64,000 nt of DNA from the NCBI RefSeq assembly GCF_002929275.1, contig NZ_PJIK01000011.1:62001-126000 (forward strand), written 5' to 3'. Within the stretch, counting starts at the first letter, position 1, and each line of letters begins with the position of its first letter. A program made the position numbers and the translations under genes. Of the stretch, positions 52,437 through 60,951 are shown in pieces. The stretch comes from Arthrobacter sp. ZGTC131. Its GTDB lineage: Bacteria; Actinomycetota; Actinomycetes; Actinomycetales; Micrococcaceae. The notes below the pieces were generated by a model that was not told the DNA's origin, did not search any database, and saw only the letters and a program-made list of their open reading frames with translations.

Positions 52437-53807
52437 TCAGCCGCGGGGAGTCAGCAGTGCCACCGTCTCCAAATGGTGCGTGTGCGGGTACAGGTCGAAC
52501 GCCCGGAGCGCCGAGAGAGACCACCCGCCCTGCTGGAAGTACCCGACGTCACGGGCAAACGATGCGGGGTCGCAGGACACGTAGGCGATGGCACGGGGAT
52601 TTGCGGCCATCAGCTGGCCTACCACTGCCTTGCCCGCACCGGCACGCGGCGGATCCAGCAGGAGGGCGTCAAAGCTGCGCGGGTTCTGGCGCAGCACGCG
52701 TTCCACGCGGCCCTGCACGATTTCGACCTGCGGGGCACCGTGCAGGTTTTTCCGGGCGTCCCGGCTGGTTCCGGGGGCGCCTTCCACCGACAGCACGGTA
52801 CCGGTCACACCGACGGCGTCGGCGAGCGGTGCCGTGAACAGTCCAGCCCCGGCGTAGAGATCGGCGACCGCCGCTCCGGGCTCCAGGAAACCGCCGTCGT
52901 GCAGGAATCCGGTCACTGCGCCCACCAGGGTTTCCGGGGCGTCGCGGTGGATCTGCCAGAAGCCGGCACCCGTGACCCGGTAATCGTGGCCGGCAGCGGA
53001 CTCCTGGACCCAGGTGCGGCCGCGCAGCTGCAGAGTCTCATCCTTGAGGGGGTCGTAGCTGGCCACGGAAACATCGGCGGGAAGCTGGGCGAGGATGGTG
53101 CTGAGCCGCTTGGCGCGCGTCCCGGGCACGGGCGCGAGGAGCACCAGCGGCCGCGAGCCGTTGGCCGGCGCCGCCACTTCCACGCGCTCGATGCCCTGCA
53201 GGTCAATCTCCCACAGGCGCAGGGCGTTCACCCCGTCAACCGCAAGCGGCATCTCCCGCACCGGAATGACCTGGTCCGAACGGTGGGCGTGCATGCCCAG
53301 CTTGCCGCCGGCGGTCACCGCAAAACTAGCGCGGGTGCGCCACGCAAGGCCGGTGCCGCCGTCGTGGATCTCCGCGTCTGCGGCGCTAGCGGCGCCCACT
53401 GCTTCCACTTCGGTGGAAAGTTCGACGCCGGCGAGCCGCTTGAGCTGTTCGGCAAGCACTTCGCCTTTCAGGCTTCGCTGGCGGGACGGGGACACGTGGC
53501 CCAGTTCGGCACCGCCGACGGGCGGGTGCCCGTGCTCCCAGGAACTGACCGAATCTGCCACACGCCAGAAGTGCGGCACACGGTCCGGCGACGGTTCCAG
53601 GACGTCCACCACATCGGCCCGCCAGAATTTGGCTGACTCCCCCGCATCGGTGAGCCGGATCCGGGCACGCTCCCCGGGTATGCCGTGACGGACGAAGATC
53701 ACTCGGCCTTCGTGCCGCGCCACGCAGTGCCCGCCGTGGGCCACGGAGCCGATTTCCACCACCAGTTCGGCGCCGATGGAGTTGGTCTTGGTGTCCGGCA
53801 TGCTCAT
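52437..53807 (-). CDS. TRAM-domain RNA (uracil-5-)-methyltransferase family protein
   Basis: A 456-residue RumA/TrmA-like enzyme. A TRAM RNA-binding domain (about 10-70) precedes the methyltransferase. VADLYAGAGLFTAPLA is the SAM site, LLLDPPRAGAG and IAYVSCDPASFARD carry the catalytic Cys, and THHLETVALL the general-base Glu. Which RNA and base it modifies is not known; the M. tuberculosis neighbour in the same position is Rv2689c. The start ATG overlaps the KimA-like gene by four bases. Confidence 0.92.
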   Translation of the reverse strand: MSMPDTKTNSIGAELVVEIGSVAHGGHCVARHEGRVIFVRHGIPGERARIRLTDAGESAKFWRADVVDVLEPSPDRVPHFWRVADSVSSWEHGHPPVGGAELGHVSPSRQRSLKGEVLAEQLKRLAGVELSTEVEAVGAASAADAEIHDGGTGLAWRTRASFAVTAGGKLGMHAHRSDQVIPVREMPLAVDGVNALRLWEIDLQGIERVEVAAPANGSRPLVLLAPVPGTRAKRLSTILAQLPADVSVASYDPLKDETLQLRGRTWVQESAAGHDYRVTGAGFWQIHRDAPETLVGAVTGFLHDGGFLEPGAAVADLYAGAGLFTAPLADAVGVTGTVLSVEGAPGTSRDARKNLHGAPQVEIVQGRVERVLRQNPRSFDALLLDPPRAGAGKAVVGQLMAANPRAIAYVSCDPASFARDVGYFQQGGWSLSALRAFDLYPHTHHLETVALLTPRG

Positions 53808-55783
53808 TGGATGTCCTGCAGTTTCTTTGCTTCTTCGGATGATTTGAGCTGCCAGGGAACACTGGCAACCATGACGCCTGGTTCAAAGTGGAGCCGGGTC
53901 TTGATGCGCAGCGCCGTCTGGTTGTGGACCAGCTGTTCCCACCACTTGCCCACCACGTATTCCGGGATGTAGACCACAATGAGGTCCCGGGGAGAGTCCC
54001 GGCGCATGTTCTTGACGTAATCCATGATGGGGGTGACCGTCTCGCGGTACGGGCTGGCGAGCACGGTCAGCGGGACGGGGATCTCAAGTTTGTCCCAGTC
54101 GGCCAGAGTGTGCGCTGTTTCCTCGGCGTTGATGTCCACGGTGATCGCGTCCAGCCGGGACGGGCGTGAGGCGCGCGCGTAGGCAAGGGCCCGGAGGACG
54201 GGCTTCCGGACGTGAGACACGAGCAGCACGGCGTGGACTCGGGTGGGGAGCGCGCGGGGCGAGGAGTCCTCGTCCACGGCCAGTTCCTTGGCCACATTGT
54301 CGTAGTGGGCGTGGATGCTCCACATGATGAGAAACAGCACGAGCATCGCCAGCAGGGCGATCCAGGCGCCCTGCTCGAACTTGGTGATGAGCACGATTAC
54401 CAGCACCAACGAGGTCATGCCGAAGCCGATCATGTTGATGGTGCGGGACTTGAACATCCGGCGGCGCACCGCCTTGTCCTTGGCCAGCTTCAGCTCCCGG
54501 CCCCAGTGCCGGACCATGCCGAGCTGGCTAACCGTGAACGAAATGAAGACACCCACAATGTAGAGCTGGATGAGCTTGGTGACGTCGGCGTTGAAGGCGA
54601 TGATCAGCACCAGGGCCCCGGCCGCCAGCGCAAGAACGCCATTGCTGAAGGCCAGCCGGTCACCGCGGGTGCGCAGCTGGCGCGGCAGGTAGCCGTCCTG
54701 GGCCAGGATGGAGCCGAGGACCGGGAAGCCGTTGAAGGCCGTGTTGGAGGCGAACACCAGGATCACCCCGGTGGCGGCGACCACGATAAAGAAGAAGATG
54801 CTACCCGGGCCGAAGATGGTCTGGGCGATCTGGCTGATGGCCGGACTCTGGATGTAATCTTCCGGCAGCGGCCGGCCGTTCAGGAGGAACTCTTTGGCCG
54901 GGTCCAGGACGATGTGCACCTTGGTGGCGTTGGCCAGGTAGATGATGCCGGCCAGCATGGACGAGGCGATCACGCCGAGCAGCAGCAGCGTGGTGGCTGC
55001 GTTCTTGCTCTTGGGTTTCCGGAAGTTCGGCACGCCGTTGCTGATGGCCTCGATACCGGTCAACGCGGCGGCGCCGGAAGAGAACGCCCGGAGCAGAAGG
55101 AAGGCACCGGCCAGTCCCACCAGGCCCTCGTCGAAGCCTTCCGCCGGCACGATCTCGAAGGCCGCCGACGGCGCCTCGCCCAGTTGGCCGGTGACCGCCT
55201 GGAAGACTCCGACAGCCGTCATGCCCAGGATGGATGCCATGAAGATATACGTGGGCACAGCGAACAGGCTGCCGGCCTCCCTGACGCCGCGCAGGTTCAC
55301 CAGGGCCAGGATGATCACGCCGATGGTGGCCATCATGGCCTGCTGTCCGTGGAGCGACGGAACCGCGGTGGTGAGGTAGGTCGCGGCCGACGACATCGAC
55401 ACGGCGACGGTCAGCACGTAGTCCACGAGCAGCGCGGATGCCACGGTCAGCCCGGCGTACTTCCCCAGGTTCACGTTCGCGATCTCGTAGTCGCCGCCAC
55501 CGGAAGGGTAGGCGTGGACGTTCTGCCGGTAGGAGGCCACGACCGTCAGCAGGACCACCATGACGGCCAGTCCCACGAGCGGGGAGAACGCCACAGCGCT
55601 GACGCCTGCCAGGGCCAACGTGAGCAGGATCTCGTCCGGAGCATAGGCCACGGAGGACAAAGCGTCCGAGGCGAAGACGGGCAGCGCGATCCGCTTCGGC
55701 AGGAGCGTATGGGCCAGCCGGTCGTTCCGGAACGGCCGCCCCACCAGGACCCGCTTCACGGCATTCAGAATTGTCAGCACCAC
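53804..55783 (-). CDS. APC-superfamily permease, KimA-like potassium transporter
   Basis: A 659-residue membrane protein with about twelve helices in the first 480 residues and a cytoplasmic tail of about 170. LPVFASDALSSVAYAPDEILLTLALAG, YPSGGGDYEIANVNLG and FSSGAAALTGIEAISNGVPNF are hallmarks of KimA/YdaO-like transporters, which import K+ in Bacillus subtilis and are shut by c-di-AMP. The divergent neighbours are the TrkA-like CeoB and CeoC, which supports K+ transport. GTG 55783 or 55780 starts it; TAACTT lies six bases before the latter. Confidence 0.85.
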   Translation of the reverse strand: MVLTILNAVKRVLVGRPFRNDRLAHTLLPKRIALPVFASDALSSVAYAPDEILLTLALAGVSAVAFSPLVGLAVMVVLLTVVASYRQNVHAYPSGGGDYEIANVNLGKYAGLTVASALLVDYVLTVAVSMSSAATYLTTAVPSLHGQQAMMATIGVIILALVNLRGVREAGSLFAVPTYIFMASILGMTAVGVFQAVTGQLGEAPSAAFEIVPAEGFDEGLVGLAGAFLLLRAFSSGAAALTGIEAISNGVPNFRKPKSKNAATTLLLLGVIASSMLAGIIYLANATKVHIVLDPAKEFLLNGRPLPEDYIQSPAISQIAQTIFGPGSIFFFIVVAATGVILVFASNTAFNGFPVLGSILAQDGYLPRQLRTRGDRLAFSNGVLALAAGALVLIIAFNADVTKLIQLYIVGVFISFTVSQLGMVRHWGRELKLAKDKAVRRRMFKSRTINMIGFGMTSLVLVIVLITKFEQGAWIALLAMLVLFLIMWSIHAHYDNVAKELAVDEDSSPRALPTRVHAVLLVSHVRKPVLRALAYARASRPSRLDAITVDINAEETAHTLADWDKLEIPVPLTVLASPYRETVTPIMDYVKNMRRDSPRDLIVVYIPEYVVGKWWEQLVHNQTALRIKTRLHFEPGVMVASVPWQLKSSEEAKKLQDIQ

Positions 55784-55874
55784 ACAAAGTTAGTCTGATT
55801 CGGACGCGATGTCATGGCAGGATTCCGGCGGTAGAGTCGTACCGAGCAGTCGGCGAGAAGTATGAGGAGACAGT

Positions 55875-56546
55875 GTGGCGCACTTCGTGATCATGGGATG
55901 TGGACGCGTGGGAGCAACGCTGGCGCACACGCTCGAGGATGCGGGCCATTCAGTGGCCATCATCGACCAGGATGACCGCGCCTTCCGTCGGCTCCGTTCC
56001 GGCTTCACCGGCCGGAAAGTGACCGGCGTCGGCTTTGACCGGGACACGCTCAAGCAGGCCGGGGTCGCCGACGCGTACGCGTTCGCCGCGGTTTCCAGCG
56101 GCGACAATTCCAACATCCTGGCCACCCGCGTGGCCCGCGAGACGTTCCATGTACCCCATGTTGTTGCCAGAATCTACGATCCCGGCCGTGCGGAGATCTA
56201 CCAGCGCCTGGGCATTCCCACAGTCGCGGCCGTGCGCTGGAGCGCCGACCAGGTCCTTCGGCGCATCCTGCCGGAGCAGCACCTCGCCGGTGACTTCCGG
56301 GAGCCGTCCGGCCGCCTGGTGCTGGCCGAACTCGAACTGGATCCCGCCTGGATCGGCCATGCCGTGTCCTCGATCGAGAAGGCAGCCGACATCCGGATCG
56401 CCTACCTGACCCGGTTCGGCGAAGGCGTCCTTCCCACTCCCGGCACCTCGTACCAGGAAGGCGACACCATCCACGCCATGCTTCGTGTGGACCGCAGCGC
56501 CGAAGTGGCCCATGTTCTGGCCAAAGCACCCGCCAAGGAGTCTTAA
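55875..56546 (+). CDS. ceoB: TrkA-type K+ uptake regulator (CeoB)
   Basis: A 223-residue RCK protein: VIMGCGRVGATLAHTLEDAGHSVAIIDQD is the Rossmann motif, with a TrkA-C domain after about residue 140. Such proteins bind NAD(H) or ATP and gate K+ channels or transporters. The start is GTG 55875, with GAGGAGAC upstream. The following ceoC begins at the base after its stop codon. Order permease-ceoB-ceoC is the same as Rv2690c-Rv2691-Rv2692. Confidence 0.93.
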   Translation: MAHFVIMGCGRVGATLAHTLEDAGHSVAIIDQDDRAFRRLRSGFTGRKVTGVGFDRDTLKQAGVADAYAFAAVSSGDNSNILATRVARETFHVPHVVARIYDPGRAEIYQRLGIPTVAAVRWSADQVLRRILPEQHLAGDFREPSGRLVLAELELDPAWIGHAVSSIEKAADIRIAYLTRFGEGVLPTPGTSYQEGDTIHAMLRVDRSAEVAHVLAKAPAKES

Positions 56547-57326
56547 GTGAAAGTCGTCATCGTCGGGGCCGGAAGCGTCGGCTCCTCGATCGCCCGTGAG
56601 CTGCTTGCCCACAAGCACGAGATTCTGCTGATCGATCTCAAACCGGAGGTCATTGGCCGGAGCGGGCTGCGCGGTGCGCACTGGCTGGTCGGTGACGCCT
56701 GCGAGCTCAGCACCCTGCAGGACGCGAAGCTCGACGACGCCGATGTAGTCGTATCGGCAACGGGCGATGACAAAGTCAATCTCGTCGTCTCGTTGCTTGC
56801 CAAGACCGAGTTCGGGGTCGGGCGCACCGTTGGCCGGGTCAACAACCCCAAGAACGACTGGATGTTCAATGACTCGTGGGGCGTCGACGTTGCCGTCAAC
56901 ACGCCGCAGCTCATGACGGCGCTGGTGGAGGAAGCCGTTGAAATCGGAGACCTCGTGCGCCTGCTGACGCTGCAGACCGGGGTGTCGTCCCTCGTTGAGT
57001 TCACGGTGCCCCATGACTCCCACGCGATCGGGCTGACAGTGGGCGACATCGACTGGCCCGAGGACTCGACACTCGTGGCCATCCTGAGGGACCAGGCCCC
57101 GATAACGCCCAGCCGGGACGACGTCATCGATGGCGGCGACGAGCTGTTCTTCGTCACCACCATCGCCGCCGAGGACCAGCTGCGGGAGCTCCTCTCCCCC
57201 GGCTCCAGCGAAGGGCGAGGTTCCGCCGAAGAGTCAGCCGGCGAGGCCGCTGCGGCGCAGCTGCCGGCCGGCGTCCAGCAGACGCGGCTGGATCAGTCGC
57301 CGGAGGATGACGGCTTCGAGGGCTGA
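56547..57326 (+). CDS. ceoC: TrkA-type K+ uptake regulator (CeoC)
   Basis: A 259-residue second RCK protein: KVVIVGAGSVGSSIARELLAHKHEILLIDL is the NAD-binding motif, VNNPKNDWMFNDSWGVDVAVN the conserved dimer region, and the TrkA-C domain ends near residue 220; a Ser/Ala/Glu-rich tail follows. Start GTG 56547, zero gap to ceoB, so a CeoB-CeoC heteromer is likely. Its last 34 bases overlap the convergent DUF3159 gene. No TrkH/TrkG is seen in the window. Confidence 0.93.
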   Translation: MKVVIVGAGSVGSSIARELLAHKHEILLIDLKPEVIGRSGLRGAHWLVGDACELSTLQDAKLDDADVVVSATGDDKVNLVVSLLAKTEFGVGRTVGRVNNPKNDWMFNDSWGVDVAVNTPQLMTALVEEAVEIGDLVRLLTLQTGVSSLVEFTVPHDSHAIGLTVGDIDWPEDSTLVAILRDQAPITPSRDDVIDGGDELFFVTTIAAEDQLRELLSPGSSEGRGSAEESAGEAAAAQLPAGVQQTRLDQSPEDDGFEG

Positions 57327-58051
57327 ACCACGGCGGCCGGTGCGGGCCGGGTGACCAGCCAGGCCAGCCACACGCCCAGGATGTACAGCGGAGCGCCCAT
57401 GATGAGCCTTGTGGTTGCCAGCGCCGCCAGGCCGTCCGGCCCCATCAGGTAGAGCGGCACCTGAACCAGCAGGCGCAGGGCAAGCACTCCGACGATGATC
57501 CACGTGCCGAGCCGGTAGGCGCGGACACGGTCAGGGTTCCGGCGCCATTCCAGGCCCTCGTTCCGGATAAAACCGAACAGCAGCCCGGCGACGGGCCACT
57601 TGACGGCAATCGAGATGACCATGGCAGTGATGTAGGCGGCGTTGGCAAGGAATCCGGGCAGGTAGAAGTCCTCGGCCTTGCCGGTGCTGTTGGCGAACCA
57701 CGCGGAGATGCCGACTCCGACGACGCCGGCCAGGGCCTGCGTCAGGGGGCGGCGCTGCACGAGCCGGACCACGGTAAACACGGCGGCAGTGCCGAGGGCT
57801 GCAATGAGCGACGGCGTCAACGCGCCTGTCGCGGTGAAAGTAATAAGGAAGAGCAGGCCCGGCAGGATGCTCTCCGCAATGCCCTGGTACCCCCCGGCAC
57901 TCTTGAGGACGTCGATCTGACCGTCATGGGTGCGGTGCAGCCCGGCCTTGGACGCGTAGCCTTCGGCCAGCCCGGCAATGCCGGGACCCTCCGGCGCCGA
58001 GCCTGGCTCCTGCCGTCCCGTTCCCCGGTCCGGATTCTCAGGCAAAGTCAT
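57293..58051 (-). CDS. DUF3159 membrane protein
   Basis: A 252-residue protein with about six hydrophobic helices (first near residues 62-78) and a hydrophilic N-terminal 50 residues. ALTPSLIAALGTAAVFTVVRLVQRRPL and WPVAGLLFGFIRNEGLEWRR match the actinobacterial DUF3159 family. Function unknown. It overlaps the OB-fold gene upstream by four bases, and converges on ceoC with a 34-bp 3' overlap. M. tuberculosis Rv2693c stands in the same place. Confidence 0.9.
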   Translation of the reverse strand: MTLPENPDRGTGRQEPGSAPEGPGIAGLAEGYASKAGLHRTHDGQIDVLKSAGGYQGIAESILPGLLFLITFTATGALTPSLIAALGTAAVFTVVRLVQRRPLTQALAGVVGVGISAWFANSTGKAEDFYLPGFLANAAYITAMVISIAVKWPVAGLLFGFIRNEGLEWRRNPDRVRAYRLGTWIIVGVLALRLLVQVPLYLMGPDGLAALATTRLIMGAPLYILGVWLAWLVTRPAPAAVVQPSKPSSSGD

Positions 58052-58377
58052 TGGTTCTCCTGGTGGGACAGTATTTCGTAACGGGGGTTGAAGATGGTGG
58101 GCAATCCGTCGCGCACCGTCAGCATGCCTTCCAGGCGAAGCTCGGTGCCGGCATCGATGCCCGGAATCCGGCGGCGCCCCAGCCAGATGACGCGGAGGCG
58201 GTTGCGTCGCACGGGCGCCGGACGGTCGTGGTCCGTAACGATGGCGGTGAACGCCGCCACGTGCGTTGCGGGCGCATAGGTCACCGATTCAATGAAGCCC
58301 TGGCACACGACGCGCCCCCGCTCCGGCAGGCCGCTGATGGGCACTGCCTCGCCCACGGGATGGCTGGCATCAACCAA
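58048..58377 (-). CDS. OB-fold nucleic-acid-binding-like protein
   Basis: A 109-residue protein with the strand pattern RGRVVCQGFIESVTYAP, FTAIVTDHD, RNRLRVIWLGRRRIPGIDAGTELRLEGMLTVRDGLPTIFNPRYEI of an OB-fold domain, as in RecG-wedge-like or tRNA-anticodon-type OB proteins. The start is uncertain: TTG 58377 lies just inside the DUF3710 stop (8-bp overlap) with GGAG ten bases upstream; a GTG further in is possible. Homologue of the protein at the Rv2694c position. Confidence 0.82.
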   Translation of the reverse strand: MVDASHPVGEAVPISGLPERGRVVCQGFIESVTYAPATHVAAFTAIVTDHDRPAPVRRNRLRVIWLGRRRIPGIDAGTELRLEGMLTVRDGLPTIFNPRYEILSHQENQ

Positions 58378-59083
58378 TCTGGGTGATCTCCGGACCGCGT
58401 TCGGGCTGCTGGAACTCCGGGGCGCCGGGCGGCACCGATCCGGTGGCGTCCTTGGGGAGCCGCAGCTGCAGAAGGTCACGGGGAGGCATGGGGTTGTCGC
58501 CGCGGATCACGACGATTTTCCGGAAAAGCTCCTCCAGGCCGGCCGCCGCAGCGCGGTCAAGCGCCGCTTCGCCTCCGAAGACCCCGCGGAGGAACCAGCG
58601 GGGACCGTCGACGCCGATGAACCGGGCAACGCGGTAGCCCTGGCTGCCGTCGGCCGATCCGGCCGGCAGCTTGGCCACCAGCTCCGGGCCGAAGTCGCCG
58701 GTGATTTCCTCGACCTGACCGCCCTGGCTGCCCACGGACTGGCCGATCTGTTCGCGGATTTCCTCCCAGAGTCCCTCCGAGCGCGGCGCAGCGAAGGCCT
58801 GCAGCTGCAGGCTGGATCCGTCCAGGTCCATGGTCACTGCCACGACCCGCTGCGTTGCCTCCTCGACCTCAAGCCTCAGCTGGAGACCATCACGCGGTGC
58901 GATGAGGAGGGCACCGAGATCCACGTAGCCGTCCCGGCTGCTGATCTCGGAGGCGTCGAAGGGACCGGAGGCGCTGCGGCCGTCGGCGGCGTCGTCAGCT
59001 GCATCAGCCGCGATGTCCGTCTCGACGTCCTCAGGCTCCGCCGCCTCGTGCTTCTTGGCTTTTCTGCCACGCCCAAAAACCAT
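58370..59083 (-). CDS. DUF3710 family protein
   Basis: A 237-residue soluble actinobacterial protein of unknown function. The N-terminal 50 residues are charged and Asp/Glu-rich; DLGALLIAPRDGLQLRLEVEEATQRVVAVTMDLDGSSLQLQAFAAPRSEGLW and YRVARFIGVDGPRWFLRGVFGG are typical of DUF3710. Forms an operon with the OB-fold and DUF3159 genes. Upstream, 59084-59206 shows no feature beyond a ribosome site. Confidence 0.9.
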   Translation of the reverse strand: MVFGRGRKAKKHEAAEPEDVETDIAADAADDAADGRSASGPFDASEISSRDGYVDLGALLIAPRDGLQLRLEVEEATQRVVAVTMDLDGSSLQLQAFAAPRSEGLWEEIREQIGQSVGSQGGQVEEITGDFGPELVAKLPAGSADGSQGYRVARFIGVDGPRWFLRGVFGGEAALDRAAAAGLEELFRKIVVIRGDNPMPPRDLLQLRLPKDATGSVPPGAPEFQQPERGPEITQIG

Positions 59084-59206
59084 GGGTTGTCTCCTTAGTT
59101 GTGATCTTGCCGCGCAGGCCCCGCAGGCGCCGCGTCATGTCTTGCTGACCGCCGCGGCGTCGCGGGAGGCTTCGCCCTCACGGAACGCTCGGGGTGTCCG
59201 GTGAAG

Positions 59207-59752
59207 CTAGGCGCCCGGAACGGCGAAGCCGCCCGTGGAGCCGAAGCCTCCGGCACCGCGAACGGAGTCGTTCAACTCCCCCACGGCGACGAACTGCGCA
59301 TGCTCCACGCGCTGGATGACCATCTGTGCAATTCTATCGCCGCGGCGCAGTTCTATGGCCTGGTCCCGGTCGGTGTTCAGCAACGTCACGGCGATTTCGC
59401 CGCGGTAGCCTGCGTCGACGGTTCCCGGTGCGTTAACCACCGTCAGCCCGTGTTTCGTGGCGAGGCCCGAGCGCGGGTGGATGAGGGCCACAAAGCCGTG
59501 CGGAAGGGCAATGGAGACGCCGGTCGGCACAAGCCGCCGTTCGCCAGGCTCCAGCACGACGTCCTCGCGTGCGCGCAAATCGGCTCCGGCGTCACCGGGG
59601 TGGGCGTAGGACGGCGCTTCCAGGCCGGCGTCGAGCATTTTCAGTTGAACCTGCACTGTCGGTGCTCCGAACCCTGCCGGAGCGGGCTCTGCCGGGGCGG
59701 CGGGTGCCGCTACGTGCGGCGGTGGCGTAATAGGCGTTATTTCGTCAGTCAC
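59207..59752 (-). CDS. dut: Deoxyuridine 5'-triphosphate nucleotidohydrolase
   Basis: Removes dUTP and supplies dUMP. The protein has 181 residues; an Ala/Pro-rich N-terminal extension of about 30 residues precedes the trimeric dUTPase core: HPGDAGADLRA (motif 1), PRSGLATKHGL (2), GTVDAGYRGEI (3), RGDRIAQMVIQ (4) and RGAGGFGSTGGF (5). The start is GTG 59752; TAGAGT (about eight bases upstream) with GAGGGA between could give a very short leader. Confidence 0.97.
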   Translation of the reverse strand: MTDEITPITPPPHVAAPAAPAEPAPAGFGAPTVQVQLKMLDAGLEAPSYAHPGDAGADLRAREDVVLEPGERRLVPTGVSIALPHGFVALIHPRSGLATKHGLTVVNAPGTVDAGYRGEIAVTLLNTDRDQAIELRRGDRIAQMVIQRVEHAQFVAVGELNDSVRGAGGFGSTGGFAVPGA

Positions 59753-59861
59753 AGTCCCTCACTCTATCGCCCGCGCGGTGCTTGCTCCTACCGAACCCGG
59801 GGCCGGCGGCGCCCCGTCCGGGCGGGATGAAATGGGACGGCAAAGGTGGAAAGCTGGGTGC

Positions 59862-60350
59862 ATGCCCGATTCAAGCGCAGCCGTGCCTGCCCACCACCAG
59901 TCCTCCCCCGATGAAACCGTTCTGTTCAGCGAAAAGCTGTGGCCCGGCGTCTGGATCTGGCTGGTCGCGGCGGGCATCGCCGGTGCGGGCATCCTGGTTT
60001 TTGCCCCCATCAGCCTGGCGGCCGGCCTCACGGCTGCCGGCGTGCTTTTCGCCATCGAGGCGGTCCTGCTGATTCTGTCCACGCCTGCCGTGACCGTGAC
60101 GGCGGGACGGCTGCAGGTGGGCCGGGCAAGTATTGAGCGCAGCCTCACGGGACAGGCAGATGCCTACCGCGGCAGCGAGGCGACGGCGGAACGCGGGACA
60201 CGCCTGAACGGCCTGGCGTACCTGTGCATCCGCGGCTGGATCGATCCGGTGGTGCGCATCGAAATCACCGATCCCTCGGACCCCACTCCGTACTGGCTGA
60301 CTTCCACGCGCCGCCCGGACGAGCTCGTCGCGGCGCTGACCGGAAAGTAG
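59862..60350 (+). CDS. DUF3093 membrane protein
   Basis: A 162-residue protein with two membrane helices (about 28-48 and 51-70) and a C-terminal beta-rich domain: TVTAGRLQVGRASIERSL, then LCIRGWIDPVVRIEITDPSDPTPYWLTSTRRPDELVAAL. This is the DUF3093 pattern. Divergent from dut, convergent with the DUF4193 gene. ATG 59862 is chosen because the residues before it in the frame look non-coding. Function unknown. Confidence 0.9.
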   Translation: MPDSSAAVPAHHQSSPDETVLFSEKLWPGVWIWLVAAGIAGAGILVFAPISLAAGLTAAGVLFAIEAVLLILSTPAVTVTAGRLQVGRASIERSLTGQADAYRGSEATAERGTRLNGLAYLCIRGWIDPVVRIEITDPSDPTPYWLTSTRRPDELVAALTGK

Positions 60351-60378
60351 GCGGCCGGGAAGGCGGGCCGTATAAGGG

Positions 60379-60678
60379 CTAGCCTTCGCAGTCTTTGCAG
60401 TAAAAAAGGCCGTCCTTTTCGCGCGCGATCTGCGAGCGGTGCCGGACCAGGAAGCATGAAGAACAGGTGAACTCATCAGCCTGGGCCGGCATGACGCGGA
60501 CCAGCAGTTCCTCGCCCGACAGGTCCGCGCCGGGCAATTCATATCCCTCGGCGAGGTCGGCTTCGTCCTCTTCGACGACTGCCGTCGGTTTATCGGCGCG
60601 GCGCGTTTTCAGCTCCTCAATGGAATCCTCATTGAGGTCCTCTTCGGTTTTCCTCGGCGCATCGTAATCTGTCGCCAT
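60379..60678 (-). CDS. DUF4193 zinc-ribbon protein
   Basis: A 99-residue protein starting MATDYDAPRKTEEDLNEDSIEELK, with an acidic middle and a C-terminal zinc ribbon CSSCFLVRHRSQIAREKDGLFYCKDC (two CxxC pairs). This is the DUF4193 family, highly conserved and usually essential-looking in actinobacteria (Rv2699c position). A link to transcription is suspected from the ribbon but not shown. Confidence 0.93.
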   Translation of the reverse strand: MATDYDAPRKTEEDLNEDSIEELKTRRADKPTAVVEEDEADLAEGYELPGADLSGEELLVRVMPAQADEFTCSSCFLVRHRSQIAREKDGLFYCKDCEG

Positions 60679-60708
60679 GGTCTGCTGTTCACGCTCCGTC
60701 GACTCGCT

Positions 60709-60732
60709 TGATTAATTCATCTGATTAATTCA
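60709..60732. repeat. AT-rich 11-bp direct repeat upstream of DUF4193
   Basis: TGATTAATTCA at 60709-60719 and again at 60722-60732, 13 bp apart, containing ATTAAT. In a GC-rich genome this stretch probably holds the DUF4193 promoter on the minus strand. Confidence 0.6.
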
Positions 60733-60760
60733 CCCTGCACAACACCGGACCTCGTCATTT

Positions 60761-60785
60761 TGTGCCCTATCACGGGCACATTTTT
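60761..60785 (+). terminator. Orphan intrinsic terminator-like hairpin
   Basis: TGTGCCC-TATCAC-GGGCACA followed by TTTTT on the plus strand. No plus-strand gene ends upstream: DUF4193 is on the other strand, so it may close a small RNA or an attenuated leader. Confidence 0.7.
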
Positions 60786-60813
60786 CCCTAACCCGCAAGG
60801 AAAAGCCAGAGTC

Positions 60814-60841
60814 GGGCCAAAGACCTGCAGCGCTTTGGCCC
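60814..60841. other. Second hairpin upstream of sepH
   Basis: GGGCCAAAG and CTTTGGCCC are perfect 9-bp arms around a 10-base loop that itself contains CTGCAG. A third, smaller hairpin (CCACC-TTG-GGTGG) is at 60899-60911. Confidence 0.6.
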
Positions 60842-60951
60842 TGCAGCACCGAAAGTCCCGGAATTTCGCGGCGCGCCCTCTGTCCTAACCCGAAAAGACC
60901 ACCTTGGGTGGCAGAGTTTCGATTGATAGTAATGCCAGGGTGGAGGATTGT

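Noticed and set aside
54212-55798. Plus-strand open frame of 528 codons opposite the KimA-like gene
   Set aside because: Product is His/Gln/Arg-rich low-complexity sequence without motifs, antisense to a clear membrane transporter.
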